A stretch of DNA of 27,908 nt from JANNAV01 sp031384695 (GTDB taxonomy: Bacteria > Pseudomonadota > Alphaproteobacteria > Rhodobacterales > Rhodobacteraceae), in contig JANNAV010000057.1 of assembly GCA_031384695.1 (NCBI GenBank), positions 1 to 27,908 on the forward strand. Reading direction: 5' to 3'. The notes beneath the pieces were generated by a model that searched no databases, was not told where the DNA came from, and saw nothing but the letters and a program-made list of their open reading frames with translations. Made by a program: the position numbers and the translations under genes. Each line of letters starts with the position of its first letter. Position 1 is the stretch's first letter. This document shows, in pieces, positions 8,301 to 15,931 of the stretch.

Positions 8301-9734
8301 ATGGAGATGCCGGTGCCGAATGCCGCTGTTCTGGCAGCGAAAGAGCGGATCGTGGCGCGGTTGCTGGCGGTGCTGCCGGTGGACGCGGTGATTTATGATC
8401 CGACGGAAACCCGGGCCTATGAGTGTGACGGGCTTTCGGCCTACCGCTGTGCGCCGATGGTGGCGGTTCTGCCGCGCAGCACGGCCGAAGTTGCGGCAGT
8501 GCTGCGGATTTGTCACGAAATGGGGGTGCCGGTGGTGCCGCGCGGATCAGGCACCAGCCTTGCGGGCGGCGCGCTGCCGACGGCGGATTGCGTGATTTTG
8601 GGCGTGGCGCGGATGAATGCGGTGCTGGAGACGGATTACGACAACCGGTTTATCCGCGTGCAATCGGGGCGGACCAATCTGAGCGTGACGGGGGCGGTGG
8701 AGGCGGACGGGTTTTTCTATGCGCCGGACCCTTCAAGCCAGTTGGCCTGTGCGATTGCCGGCAATATCGCGATGAATTCGGGCGGCGCGCATTGCCTGAA
8801 ATACGGGGTGACCACCAACAACCTGCTGGGGGTGACGCTGGTGTTGATGGACGGCGAGGTGGTGGAGATCGGCGGCGCGCATCTTGACGCGGCGGGGCTG
8901 GACCTGCTGGGGGTGATCTGCGGCTCGGAAGGGCAGTTGGGGGTGGTGACGGAGGCCACCTTGCGGATCCTCGCCAAGCCCGAGGGGGCACGGCCGGTGC
9001 TGATCGGGTTTGACAGCAGCGAGGTGGCGGGGGCCTGCGTTTCCGACATCATCAAGGCGGGCATTCTGCCGGTGGCGATCGAGTTCATGGACCGGCCTTG
9101 CATCCGCGCCACCGAAGCCTTTGCCGGGGCGGGCTATCCCGATTGCGAGGCGCTGCTGATCGTCGAGGTCGAGGGCAGCGGGGCCGAGATCGACGAGCAG
9201 TTGGCGCGAATCTCGGCGATTGCCTGGCGGCATGATCCGGTGGAATTGCGCGAAAGCCGGTCGGAGGAAGAGGCGAAGAAGATCTGGCTTGGGCGGAAGT
9301 CGGCCTTTGGCGCGATGGGGCAGATCAATGATTACATGTGTCTGGATGGCACGATTCCGGTATCGAGCCTGCCCTTCGTCCTGCGGCGGATTGGCGAGAT
9401 GAGCCGGGAATACGGGCTGGACGTGGGCAATGTGTTTCATGCGGGCGACGGCAATATGCACCCGCTGATCCTGTATGACGCCAACAAGCCGGGCGATCTG
9501 GAGTTGTGTGAGGCCTTCGGGGCCGAGATCATGAAGCTGTGCGTCGAGGTAGGCGGCTGTCTTACCGGCGAGCATGGGGTGGGGATCGAGAAGCGCGATC
9601 TGATGGGGGTGCAGTTTTCGAGCGGGGATATGGAGGCGCAGGCCTGGGTGAAGGATGTGTTTGATCCGAAGTGGCTGTTGAACGCCGCCAAGGTGTTTCC
9701 GCTGGCGGTGAGCGCTGCGCGGCGGGCGGTTTGA
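8301..9734 (+). CDS. glcD: Glycolate oxidase subunit GlcD (FAD-linked)
   Basis: A 477-residue FAD-linked oxidase of the GlcD/D-lactate dehydrogenase type, close to the family length of about 490. It oxidises glycolate to glyoxylate as the flavin subunit of membrane-associated GlcDEF. The FAD-binding PCMH motif PRGSGTSLAGGA is at residues 80-91, followed by PDPSSQLACAIAGNIAMNSGG. The C-terminal FAD-oxidase domain carries NVFHAGDGNMHP (about 376-387) and the signature LTGEHGVGIEKR (about 417-429). The ATG at 8301 follows AGAAGGA (8285-8291); the reading frame is open far upstream, but that part is antisense to the DUF599 gene. Normally glcD and glcE almost touch; here a 190 bp repeat-filled gap separates them. 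Confidence 0.95.
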   Translation: MEMPVPNAAVLAAKERIVARLLAVLPVDAVIYDPTETRAYECDGLSAYRCAPMVAVLPRSTAEVAAVLRICHEMGVPVVPRGSGTSLAGGALPTADCVILGVARMNAVLETDYDNRFIRVQSGRTNLSVTGAVEADGFFYAPDPSSQLACAIAGNIAMNSGGAHCLKYGVTTNNLLGVTLVLMDGEVVEIGGAHLDAAGLDLLGVICGSEGQLGVVTEATLRILAKPEGARPVLIGFDSSEVAGACVSDIIKAGILPVAIEFMDRPCIRATEAFAGAGYPDCEALLIVEVEGSGAEIDEQLARISAIAWRHDPVELRESRSEEEAKKIWLGRKSAFGAMGQINDYMCLDGTIPVSSLPFVLRRIGEMSREYGLDVGNVFHAGDGNMHPLILYDANKPGDLELCEAFGAEIMKLCVEVGGCLTGEHGVGIEKRDLMGVQFSSGDMEAQAWVKDVFDPKWLLNAAKVFPLAVSAARRAV

Positions 9735-9754
9735 GGCTTTGGGATTGAGCCAAA

Positions 9755-9920
9755 GAGCGGGGGTTTCACAGCCCCTCACCCGCTGGAACGAGCGGGGGTT
9801 TCACACCCCCGTACCCGCTGGAACGAGCGGGGGTTTCACACCCCCGTACCCGCTGGAAAGAGCGGGGGTTTCACACCCCCGTACCCCCGTGGGATATTTG
9901 GGCAGTAAAGAAGAAGGGTT
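9755..9920 (+). repeat. Palindromic repeat array (four 35-bp units plus tail) between glcD and glcE
   Basis: Three contiguous 35-bp units (9755-9789, 9790-9824, 9825-9859) are followed by a fourth (from 9860) that runs into a tail reading GTGGGATATTTGGGCAGTAA, then AGAAGAAGGG. Each unit contains CGGGGGT-TTCAC-ACCCCCG, a 7-bp stem with a 5-base loop; the first unit is imperfect. Flanking AGCGGG and CCCGCT can pair in alternative ways. The tail ends in the purine-rich sequence used as ribosome binding site by glcE. Related copies lie at 16587-16704 and 26747-26937. There are no spacers, so it is not a CRISPR array. Confidence 0.93.
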
Positions 9921-9924
9921 GGCG

Positions 9925-11031
9925 ATGCGACCGGGGGATGAGGCGGAGCTGGCGGAGATGCTGCGCGGGGCGAACGGGCCGTTGCGGGTGCTGGGCGGCG
10001 GCACGCGGGGTTTAGCGGTTGGGATGGTGGGCGAGGTGCTGGAAACCGGGGGGTTGGCGGGGATTTCGCTTTATGAGCCGGGGGCGCTGACGCTGGTGGC
10101 GGGGGCGGGAACGCCGCTTGCGGCGGTGGAGGCGGCGCTGGCGGGCGAGCGGCAGCGGCTGGCGTTTGAAGTGCCGGATATGCGGGGTTTGCTGGGGCGG
10201 GCGGGGGTATCGACGCTGGGGGGAGTAGTGGCTGTGAATGCCAGCGGGCCACGGCGCATTCAGGTGGGGGCGTGCCGCGACAGCCTTTTGGGGGTGCGGT
10301 TTGTCGATGGTGCGGGCCATGTGATCAAGAACGGCGGGCGGGTGATGAAGAACGTGACCGGCTATGATCTGGTCAAGCTGATGGCGGGATCGCACGGCAC
10401 TTTGGGGGTTCTGAGCGAGGTGAGTTTCAAGGTGCAGGCGGTGCCCGAGGCGGAGGCGACGCTGGTGTGGCAGGGGCTTACGGCGGACCTCGCGGTGATA
10501 GCGCTGTCAACCGCACTCGGATCGCCGTTTGATGTGTCAGGGGCGGCGCATGGGGTGGCTTTGGGGCAGACGATGATCCGGCTGGAGGGGTTGGCGGGAT
10601 CGGTGGCTTACCGGGCGGCGGCGCTGAATGCGCGGTTGGGTGGCGGCTGGGCGGTGGTGGAGGGGGCGGACTCGGCGGCGATGTGGCAGGGCGTGCGCGA
10701 TGTGGCGGCGTTTCACGGCAAGCCGGGTGCGGTGTGGCGGGTTTCGGTGAAGCCTGTCTGTGGCCCACAGGTGGCGGCGGCGATGGGAAGCCGGGTGCTT
10801 GATGCGGTTTACGACTGGGGCGGCGGGTTGGTGTGGCTGTTGACCGATGCGGCAGAGGACGGGGTGGAGTTGCGGCGGCTGGTGGCGGGGTTTGGCGGCC
10901 ATGCCACTTTGGTGCGGGGCAGCGGCGCGACAGCGTTTCAGCCGCAGGCGCCGGGGGTGGCGGCATTGAGCCGGGGGTTGCGGGCGAAGTTTGATCCGCG
11001 TGGCATTCTCAATCCGGGGATGATGGGCTGA
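9925..11031 (+). CDS. glcE: Glycolate oxidase subunit GlcE (FAD-binding)
   Basis: A 368-residue FAD-binding protein of the GlcE family (usual length about 350-400). The FAD-binding loop begins RVLGGGTRGLAVG at residues 21-33. The region DMRGLLGRAGVSTLGGVVAVNASGPRRI and the stretch KNGGRVMKNVTGYDLVKLMAGSHG are characteristic, as is the C-terminal KFDPRGILNPG. The frame is open back to 9739, but those 62 codons would translate the palindromic repeats into low-complexity HTPVPAGT-like sequence. The start at 9925 gives the normal N-terminus and follows GAAGAAGGG. The stop overlaps glcF by one base (TGATG). It forms glycolate oxidase with GlcD and GlcF. Confidence 0.93.
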   Translation: MRPGDEAELAEMLRGANGPLRVLGGGTRGLAVGMVGEVLETGGLAGISLYEPGALTLVAGAGTPLAAVEAALAGERQRLAFEVPDMRGLLGRAGVSTLGGVVAVNASGPRRIQVGACRDSLLGVRFVDGAGHVIKNGGRVMKNVTGYDLVKLMAGSHGTLGVLSEVSFKVQAVPEAEATLVWQGLTADLAVIALSTALGSPFDVSGAAHGVALGQTMIRLEGLAGSVAYRAAALNARLGGGWAVVEGADSAAMWQGVRDVAAFHGKPGAVWRVSVKPVCGPQVAAAMGSRVLDAVYDWGGGLVWLLTDAAEDGVELRRLVAGFGGHATLVRGSGATAFQPQAPGVAALSRGLRAKFDPRGILNPGMMG

Positions 11032-12332
11032 TGCAGACCAATTTCACGCCCGAGCAGTTGCAGATCCCCAAGCTGCGCGAGGCCAACAAGATCTTGCGGA
11101 CTTGCGTGCATTGCGGCTTTTGCACCGCGACTTGCCCGACATATCAGGTGCTTGGCGATGAGTTGGACTCACCGCGCGGGCGGATCTATCTGATCAAGGA
11201 GATGCTGGAAACCGGGCGGCCGGCCGATGCGCGCACGGTGAAGCATATCGACCGCTGCCTGTCCTGCCTCGCCTGCATGACCACCTGCCCTTCGGGCGTG
11301 AACTATATGCATCTGGTGGATCAGGCGCGCGAATACATCGAGCAGACCTATAAGCGGCCCCTGATGGACCGGCTGCTGCGGGCGGTGCTGGCGCGGACCC
11401 TGCCCTATCCGACGTGGTTCCGGCTGGCGTTGTTTGCGGCCAAGCTGGGGCGGCCTTTGGCGAAGGTGATGCCGGATGCGCGGCTGCGGGCCATGCTGGA
11501 GATGGCGCCGAAGGTGATTCCGCCGGTATCGCGCCGCGATGATCCGCAGGTGTTTGCGGCTGAGGGGGTGGTGCGGCTGCGGGTGGCCCTGATGACGGGC
11601 TGCGCGCAAAAGGCGCTGAACACCGATATCAATGATGCCACGATCCGGCTGTTGCGGCGGCTTGGCTGTGAGGTGGTGGTGGCCAAGGGGGCGGGGTGCT
11701 GCGGGGCGTTGACGCATCACATGGGGAAGGCCGGTCTGGCGCAGGCGTCGGCGGCGGCGAATATCCGGGCCTGGATGGCCGAGAAGGCGGGTGGGGGCCT
11801 TGACGCGGTGGTGATCAACACCTCGGGCTGTGGCACCACGGTGAAGGATTACGGGCATATGTTTGCCGCCGGGCCGCTGGCCGCTGAGGCGGCGGTGGTG
11901 GCCGGGATGGCGATGGATGTCAGCGAGGTGCTGGTGAAGCTGGGGCTGCCGGAGGATGTGCTTGGGGGTGCGCCCAAGGGTATGCGGGTGGCCTATCACG
12001 CGGCCTGTTCGTTGCAGCACGGCCAGCAGATCAGGACCGCGCCGAAGGATTTGCTGAAGCGGGCGGGGTTCACGGTGCTGGAGCCCGCCGACAGCCATTT
12101 GTGCTGTGGCTCGGCGGGGACTTACAACCTGTTGCAGCCCGAAATATCGGGGCAGTTGAAGGCGCGGAAGGTGCAGACGCTGGAGGCGGTGCGGCCGGAT
12201 GTGATTGCGGCGGGCAACATCGGTTGCATGATGCAGATCGGCTCGGGAACCGGCATTCCCATCGTGCATACGGTGGAATTGCTGGATTGGGCGACGGGCG
12301 GGCCAAAGCCGCGGGCGCTGTGCTGCGCGTGA
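11031..12332 (+). CDS. glcF: Glycolate oxidase iron-sulfur subunit GlcF
   Basis: A 433-residue iron-sulfur protein. Two [4Fe-4S] ferredoxin motifs lie at the N-terminus: C25-x2-C28-x2-C31-x3-C35-P and C76-x2-C79-x2-C82-x3-C86-P. Two cysteine-rich CCG domains follow, with GAGCCGALTHHMG in the first and HAACSLQHG plus HLCCGSAGTYN in the second; these are typical of GlcF and heterodisulfide-reductase-like subunits. It passes electrons from the flavin subunits towards the quinone pool. The ATG at 11031 overlaps the glcE stop as TGATG, showing translational coupling. All expected cysteines are present, so the enzyme should be functional. Confidence 0.96.
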   Translation: MQTNFTPEQLQIPKLREANKILRTCVHCGFCTATCPTYQVLGDELDSPRGRIYLIKEMLETGRPADARTVKHIDRCLSCLACMTTCPSGVNYMHLVDQAREYIEQTYKRPLMDRLLRAVLARTLPYPTWFRLALFAAKLGRPLAKVMPDARLRAMLEMAPKVIPPVSRRDDPQVFAAEGVVRLRVALMTGCAQKALNTDINDATIRLLRRLGCEVVVAKGAGCCGALTHHMGKAGLAQASAAANIRAWMAEKAGGGLDAVVINTSGCGTTVKDYGHMFAAGPLAAEAAVVAGMAMDVSEVLVKLGLPEDVLGGAPKGMRVAYHAACSLQHGQQIRTAPKDLLKRAGFTVLEPADSHLCCGSAGTYNLLQPEISGQLKARKVQTLEAVRPDVIAAGNIGCMMQIGSGTGIPIVHTVELLDWATGGPKPRALCCA

Positions 12333-12386
12333 GGCCATAAAACTGCCGCAGTCGCGCGGTATCCGGGCGGCAAAGCGGGAGGTTGC

Positions 12387-13199
12387 ATGCGGTGGATTGC
12401 GGTTATTCTGATGCTGCTGGCCTTGCCAGCGCGGGCGCAGGACACGCCGCTGATCAGCCTGCAAACCAGCGATGCGGGCGCTGCGTGGCAGGCGGTGGGG
12501 CGGCTTGATCTGGGCGAGCGGGGGTTTTGCACCGGCACGCTGATTGCCGCTGATCTGGTGCTGACGGCGGCGCATTGCCTGTTTGACCGCGACACCGGCG
12601 CGCGCATTGATCCGGCGACCATCGCGTTTCTGGCGGGCTGGCGCAACGGCACGGCCAAGGCCTACCGGGGGGTGCGGCAGGCGGTGGCGCATCCGGATTA
12701 TGTCTATGCCGGTGTCGACAGTCTGGACCGGGTGGCGTTCGATGTGGCGCTGTTGCAACTGGATCAGCCGATCCGCCTGCCCTCGCTGGTGCCGTTCGAG
12801 ATTGCGTCAGTGCCGGTTGTGGGCGATGCGGTGGCGGTGGTTTCCTATGCGCAGAACCGGGCGGATGCGCCATCGTGGCAAGAGGTTTGCCATGTGATCG
12901 AGGAAAAGCCGGGGGTGCTGGTGATGAATTGCGATGTCGATTTCGGCTCGTCCGGGGCGCCGGTCTTTGTGCGGCGTGACGGGGTGGAGCGGATCGCCTC
13001 GGTGGTGTCGGCCAAGGCCGAGATCGACGGGCGGAAGGTGGCGCTGGGGGCGGCGTTGGCGACGCAGGTGGCGGTTTTGCGGGCGGAACTGGACAAGGGC
13101 CGCGTCAGCAGGCAGGCGGGCGGGGTGGCGGTGCGGCTGTTGTCGGGCGGATCGGCCAAGGGCGCGAAATTTGTGAAAGCGCCCGCGCCGCAGCCCTGA
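12387..13199 (+). CDS. Secreted trypsin-like serine protease
   Basis: A 270-residue S1/V8-like serine protease with a signal peptide (MRWIAVILMLLALPARA, cleavage after about residue 17). The catalytic triad is readable: His63 in LTAAHC, Asp119 in DVALLQLD and Ser189 in GSSGAP. Compared with chymotrypsin's GDSGGP, the residue before the serine is Ser and the second following Gly is Ala. Cys168 and Cys182 could form a disulfide. The start at 12387 has a GGGAGG ribosome binding site. It lies 54 bp after glcF on the same strand but has no evident link to glycolate oxidation. Substrate unknown; location periplasmic or extracellular. Confidence 0.9.
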   Translation: MRWIAVILMLLALPARAQDTPLISLQTSDAGAAWQAVGRLDLGERGFCTGTLIAADLVLTAAHCLFDRDTGARIDPATIAFLAGWRNGTAKAYRGVRQAVAHPDYVYAGVDSLDRVAFDVALLQLDQPIRLPSLVPFEIASVPVVGDAVAVVSYAQNRADAPSWQEVCHVIEEKPGVLVMNCDVDFGSSGAPVFVRRDGVERIASVVSAKAEIDGRKVALGAALATQVAVLRAELDKGRVSRQAGGVAVRLLSGGSAKGAKFVKAPAPQP

Positions 13200-13206
13200 G
13201 GCCGGG

Positions 13207-13234
13207 CTTGAAACCGCGTTGACGCTTCCCATAT
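13207..13234 (+). promoter_or_regulatory. RpoH (sigma-32) heat-shock promoter of the Hsp20 gene
   Basis: CTTGAAA at 13207-13213 and CCCATAT at 13228-13234 are separated by 14 bp. This is a near-ideal match to the sigma-32 consensus (CTTGAAA, spacer 13-15, CCCCATNT). It sits about 100 bp upstream of a small heat-shock gene, exactly where such a promoter is expected, and leaves a ~90 nt leader. Confidence 0.85.
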
Positions 13235-13331
13235 CAGGCAAGTCGCCGGGTGCCGATTGCGGGCCGGGAGACGCGAACCGCCTGTCCCTTGCGGGAAGGC
13301 TTCCTGACACATCGCTTGAAAGAGGATGACC

Positions 13332-13796
13332 ATGCGTAACTTTGATTTTGCCCCGCTTTACCGTGCGACCGTTGGCTATGACCGGATCGCCAATCTGATG
13401 GACCGCGCGCTGGCCGCCGACGTGGCGCAGCCGACCTATCCCCCCTACAACATTGAAAAGACTGCCGAAGACGCTTACCGCATCTCGGTTGCCGTGGCGG
13501 GCTTTGCACCGGAAGACCTGTCGGTCGAGGTGAAGGACGGCGCGTTGATCGTCAGCGCGCGCAAGGGCGTTGAGGCGGGCGAGCCGGTGTTTCTGCACCG
13601 GGGCATCGCCACCCGCGCCTTCGAGCGGCGCTTTGCGCTGGCCGATCATGTGCGGGTGACGGGCGCGTTGCAGGCGCATGGCATGCTGCACATCGACCTG
13701 GTGCGCGAGATGCCCGAGGCGCTGAAACCCCGCCGGATCGAGATCGGGCATGGTGCCCCGGTTGAGACCAAGGTGGTGGAGCATGCGGCGGCCTGA
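13332..13796 (+). CDS. Small heat-shock protein, Hsp20/IbpA family
   Basis: A 154-residue ATP-independent holdase of the alpha-crystallin/Hsp20 family. The N-terminal MRNFDFAPLYRATVGYDR is typical of IbpA-like class A proteins, the alpha-crystallin domain spans about residues 38-128 and a C-terminal IEI motif (136-138) fits the oligomerisation IxI motif. Two in-frame ATGs lie at 13326 and 13332; 13332 gives the normal N-terminus and is better spaced from AGAGGA (13321-13326). An RpoH-type promoter lies upstream and a strong terminator directly downstream, so the gene is probably monocistronic and heat-induced. Confidence 0.94.
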   Translation: MRNFDFAPLYRATVGYDRIANLMDRALAADVAQPTYPPYNIEKTAEDAYRISVAVAGFAPEDLSVEVKDGALIVSARKGVEAGEPVFLHRGIATRAFERRFALADHVRVTGALQAHGMLHIDLVREMPEALKPRRIEIGHGAPVETKVVEHAAA

Positions 13797-13819
13797 TCTG
13801 GCCATGTGACGCTGGTTGA

Positions 13820-13842
13820 GGCCCCGGATAAATTCCGGGGCC
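13820..13842 (+). terminator. Rho-independent terminator of the Hsp20 gene
   Basis: GGCCCCGGA (13820-13828) and TCCGGGGCC (13834-13842) form a perfect 9-bp GC-rich stem with loop TAAAT, followed by TTTCTCATT. It lies 23 bp after the Hsp20 stop, between convergent genes, and could also serve the VWA gene whose stop is at 13850. Confidence 0.85.
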
Positions 13843-13849
13843 TTTCTCA

Positions 13850-15931
13850 TTAGCGCGCCGACAGAGCCTTGGCGGTGCGCATCAGGTTGACGGCTTCGAT
13901 CCGGTAGCCGAATTCGTCGGCGCCGCGCGCGGCGAGGGCGAGTGCGATGGCCTGATCCCAGCCCCAGTCGTTGAGGTAGGTGGCCCCGGTCAGCAGCTGG
14001 CCGAAACCGGCGATGGCGGCGGCAAAGCGTGCGTCTTCAGACGGGGCGGCGGTGCTTTGCAGGATCGGGGTTTCGATCAGCGTCGAGGTGGTGCTGCCCG
14101 GGGCGGCGTGGCGCAGGCGGAGGAAGCCAAGTTCGGCGGCGTCGGTGGCGGGGGCATCGCTGGCGGGGGCGGCGGTGCCGTAGCGCAGGGGATCGCTACG
14201 CCGCGCGGGCGAGTCCGGGGCGGTGATCTCGTAGATCGCGGTGACGGCGGTGCCCGCGCCAATATCGCCCGCGTCTATCTTGTCGTTGTTGAAATCTTCG
14301 CGCGCGAGGACGCGGGTTTCATAGCCGATCAGGCGGTATTCGGCGACGGTGGCGGGGTTCCATTCGACCTGAATTTTCACATTGGCAGCAATGGGATAGA
14401 GGGCACCGGTGAGTTGATCGACCAGCACTTTGCGGGCCTCGTTCAGGGTGTCGATATAGGCGGCCTGACCGTTGCCGTTCTGCGCCAGCGCCTGCATGGT
14501 GGCGTCATCGAGATTGCCACGGCCAAAGCCCAGCACCGAGAGATAGATACCGGTATCACGCTTGGCGGCGATGTAGGTTTTCAGCGCTTCGGGATCGGCG
14601 ATGCCGACGTTGAAATCGCCGTCGGTGGCCAGCAGGACGCGGCTGACCTCGCCATCCGAGGCCATGGTAGCGGCGATCTGATAGGCCAGTTCCAGACCCT
14701 CGGCCCCGGCGGTGGAGCCGCCTGCGGCGAGGTTATCGAGGGCGGTGAGGATGGCCGTGCGGTTGCTGGCCTGCGTGGGGGCCAGAACCTGCCCCGCCGA
14801 GCCCGCATAGGCCACGATGGCCACCTGATCATCGGCGCGCAACTGCCCCAGCATCAGGGCAAGCGATTGTTTCAGCAGCGGAAGTTTGTTCGGCTCGTCC
14901 ATCGAGCCGGAGGTGTCGATCAGGAACACCAGGTTCAGCGGCGGGCGGTTTTCCACGGCGGGCAGCGCGCCCTGAATGCCGATATGCACCAGTCGGGTGC
15001 CGGGATTCCACGGGGTGGGCATCACGGTGATGCTGCTGCGGAAGGGCTGACCGGCCTCGGGCGCGGGATAGGCGTAGGGGAAATAGTTCACCATTTCCTC
15101 GATCCGCACCGATTGCGGATCGGGCAGCACGCCCGCGTTCAGCGACGCGCGGACCACGGCATAAGAGGCGGTATCAACATCAATCGAGAAGGTGGAGACG
15201 GGCTCTTCGGCGGTGATTTTCACCGGGTTGGCCGGGGCGGAGGAGAATTGCTCGGTGTTTTCAAGGGGAAGGCTGTAGGATTCGGCGTCGGCTATGGGCG
15301 CGGGGGCGGGTTGCATCAGCGCCTCGGGTTGGGCCAGTTCGGCGCTGGCCACATCCATTTCGCGGCTGGCCTGAGGCGCGCCGGTATCTGTGAGCGCCTT
15401 TTTGGCGCGGGGAGCGACGGTGGCGGAGGGAGCGACGGTGGCGGAGGGAGCGACGGTGGCGGAGGGAGCGTATTCGGTCAGGCTGTCGAGGGCCGTGGGG
15501 GCGTCGGCGGGGATTTCAGGGGCGGTTTCAACAGGTGCGAGGGTGCCGGCGGTGGCGGTGTAACGGTCTGCTTCGGTGGTGGCGGGGGGTTGGGGTTTGG
15601 TGGTGGCGTCTTGTTTTGCCACCTCGGGTTTGGGGGTGACCGGGGCATGGCTGGTGAGCGGCAGGAACACGGCAAAGCCGATCGCAAGAGCGGCAACGGA
15701 TGTGGTGGCGGCCAGCAAAGGCCGGGAATTCAAGGACTTGAGCATGGTGAACCCTCTCATCAAAAGGCCCGTCCGGGATGGGGGGCTGGTGATGAGACGC
15801 GAGGCGCCGGGCGATCCTTGGAGCAGATCGAAATTTTCCATGGCGCGGGCAAGTGCCGCTGCCCGCGCGGCGGGATCGGCGGCGGGGGTGGTTTTGAGGG
15901 CGGCCTTGAGGGCCTCGAAATCGTCGGTCAT
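13850..15931 (-). CDS. Membrane-anchored VWA domain protein (YfbK-like, DUF3520) encoded with an ECF sigma factor
   Basis: A 693-residue protein. Residues 1-62 are a hydrophilic, probably cytoplasmic segment; one transmembrane helix lies at about 70-92; a Pro/Ala/Thr-rich linker with three APSATV repeats spans about 95-220; then come the von Willebrand N-terminal domain (about 221-310, with STFSIDVDTASYAVVR), the VWA domain with an intact metal site DTSGS (339-343) and a C-terminal DUF3520-type region. The start at 15931 follows GGAGG and overlaps the sigma-factor stop as ATGA; a longer open frame upstream is a shadow of the sigma gene. The topology (short cytoplasmic N-terminus, one helix, large periplasmic part) resembles transmembrane anti-sigma factors, which is inference. 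Confidence 0.9.
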   Translation of the reverse strand: MTDDFEALKAALKTTPAADPAARAAALARAMENFDLLQGSPGASRLITSPPSRTGLLMRGFTMLKSLNSRPLLAATTSVAALAIGFAVFLPLTSHAPVTPKPEVAKQDATTKPQPPATTEADRYTATAGTLAPVETAPEIPADAPTALDSLTEYAPSATVAPSATVAPSATVAPRAKKALTDTGAPQASREMDVASAELAQPEALMQPAPAPIADAESYSLPLENTEQFSSAPANPVKITAEEPVSTFSIDVDTASYAVVRASLNAGVLPDPQSVRIEEMVNYFPYAYPAPEAGQPFRSSITVMPTPWNPGTRLVHIGIQGALPAVENRPPLNLVFLIDTSGSMDEPNKLPLLKQSLALMLGQLRADDQVAIVAYAGSAGQVLAPTQASNRTAILTALDNLAAGGSTAGAEGLELAYQIAATMASDGEVSRVLLATDGDFNVGIADPEALKTYIAAKRDTGIYLSVLGFGRGNLDDATMQALAQNGNGQAAYIDTLNEARKVLVDQLTGALYPIAANVKIQVEWNPATVAEYRLIGYETRVLAREDFNNDKIDAGDIGAGTAVTAIYEITAPDSPARRSDPLRYGTAAPASDAPATDAAELGFLRLRHAAPGSTTSTLIETPILQSTAAPSEDARFAAAIAGFGQLLTGATYLNDWGWDQAIALALAARGADEFGYRIEAVNLMRTAKALSAR
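15411..15470 (-). repeat. 18-bp tandem repeat (3.3 copies) inside the VWA gene
   Basis: Perfect 18-bp units lie at 15411-15428, 15429-15446 and 15447-15464, followed by a 6-base partial copy. They are in frame and encode repeated Ala-Pro-Ser-Ala-Thr-Val in the extracytoplasmic linker. Copy number may vary between strains without breaking the frame. Confidence 0.92.

Noticed and set aside
9755..9905. CRISPR array
   Set aside because: Units are contiguous with no unique spacers, there are only four, and no cas gene is present.
9739..9924. N-terminal extension of GlcE
   Set aside because: Translates the palindromic repeat units; family homology begins at 9925.
13315..13321. Second CTTGAAA near the Hsp20 start
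   Set aside because: A matching -10 box would fall inside the coding region and none is seen; the site at 13207 is far better.
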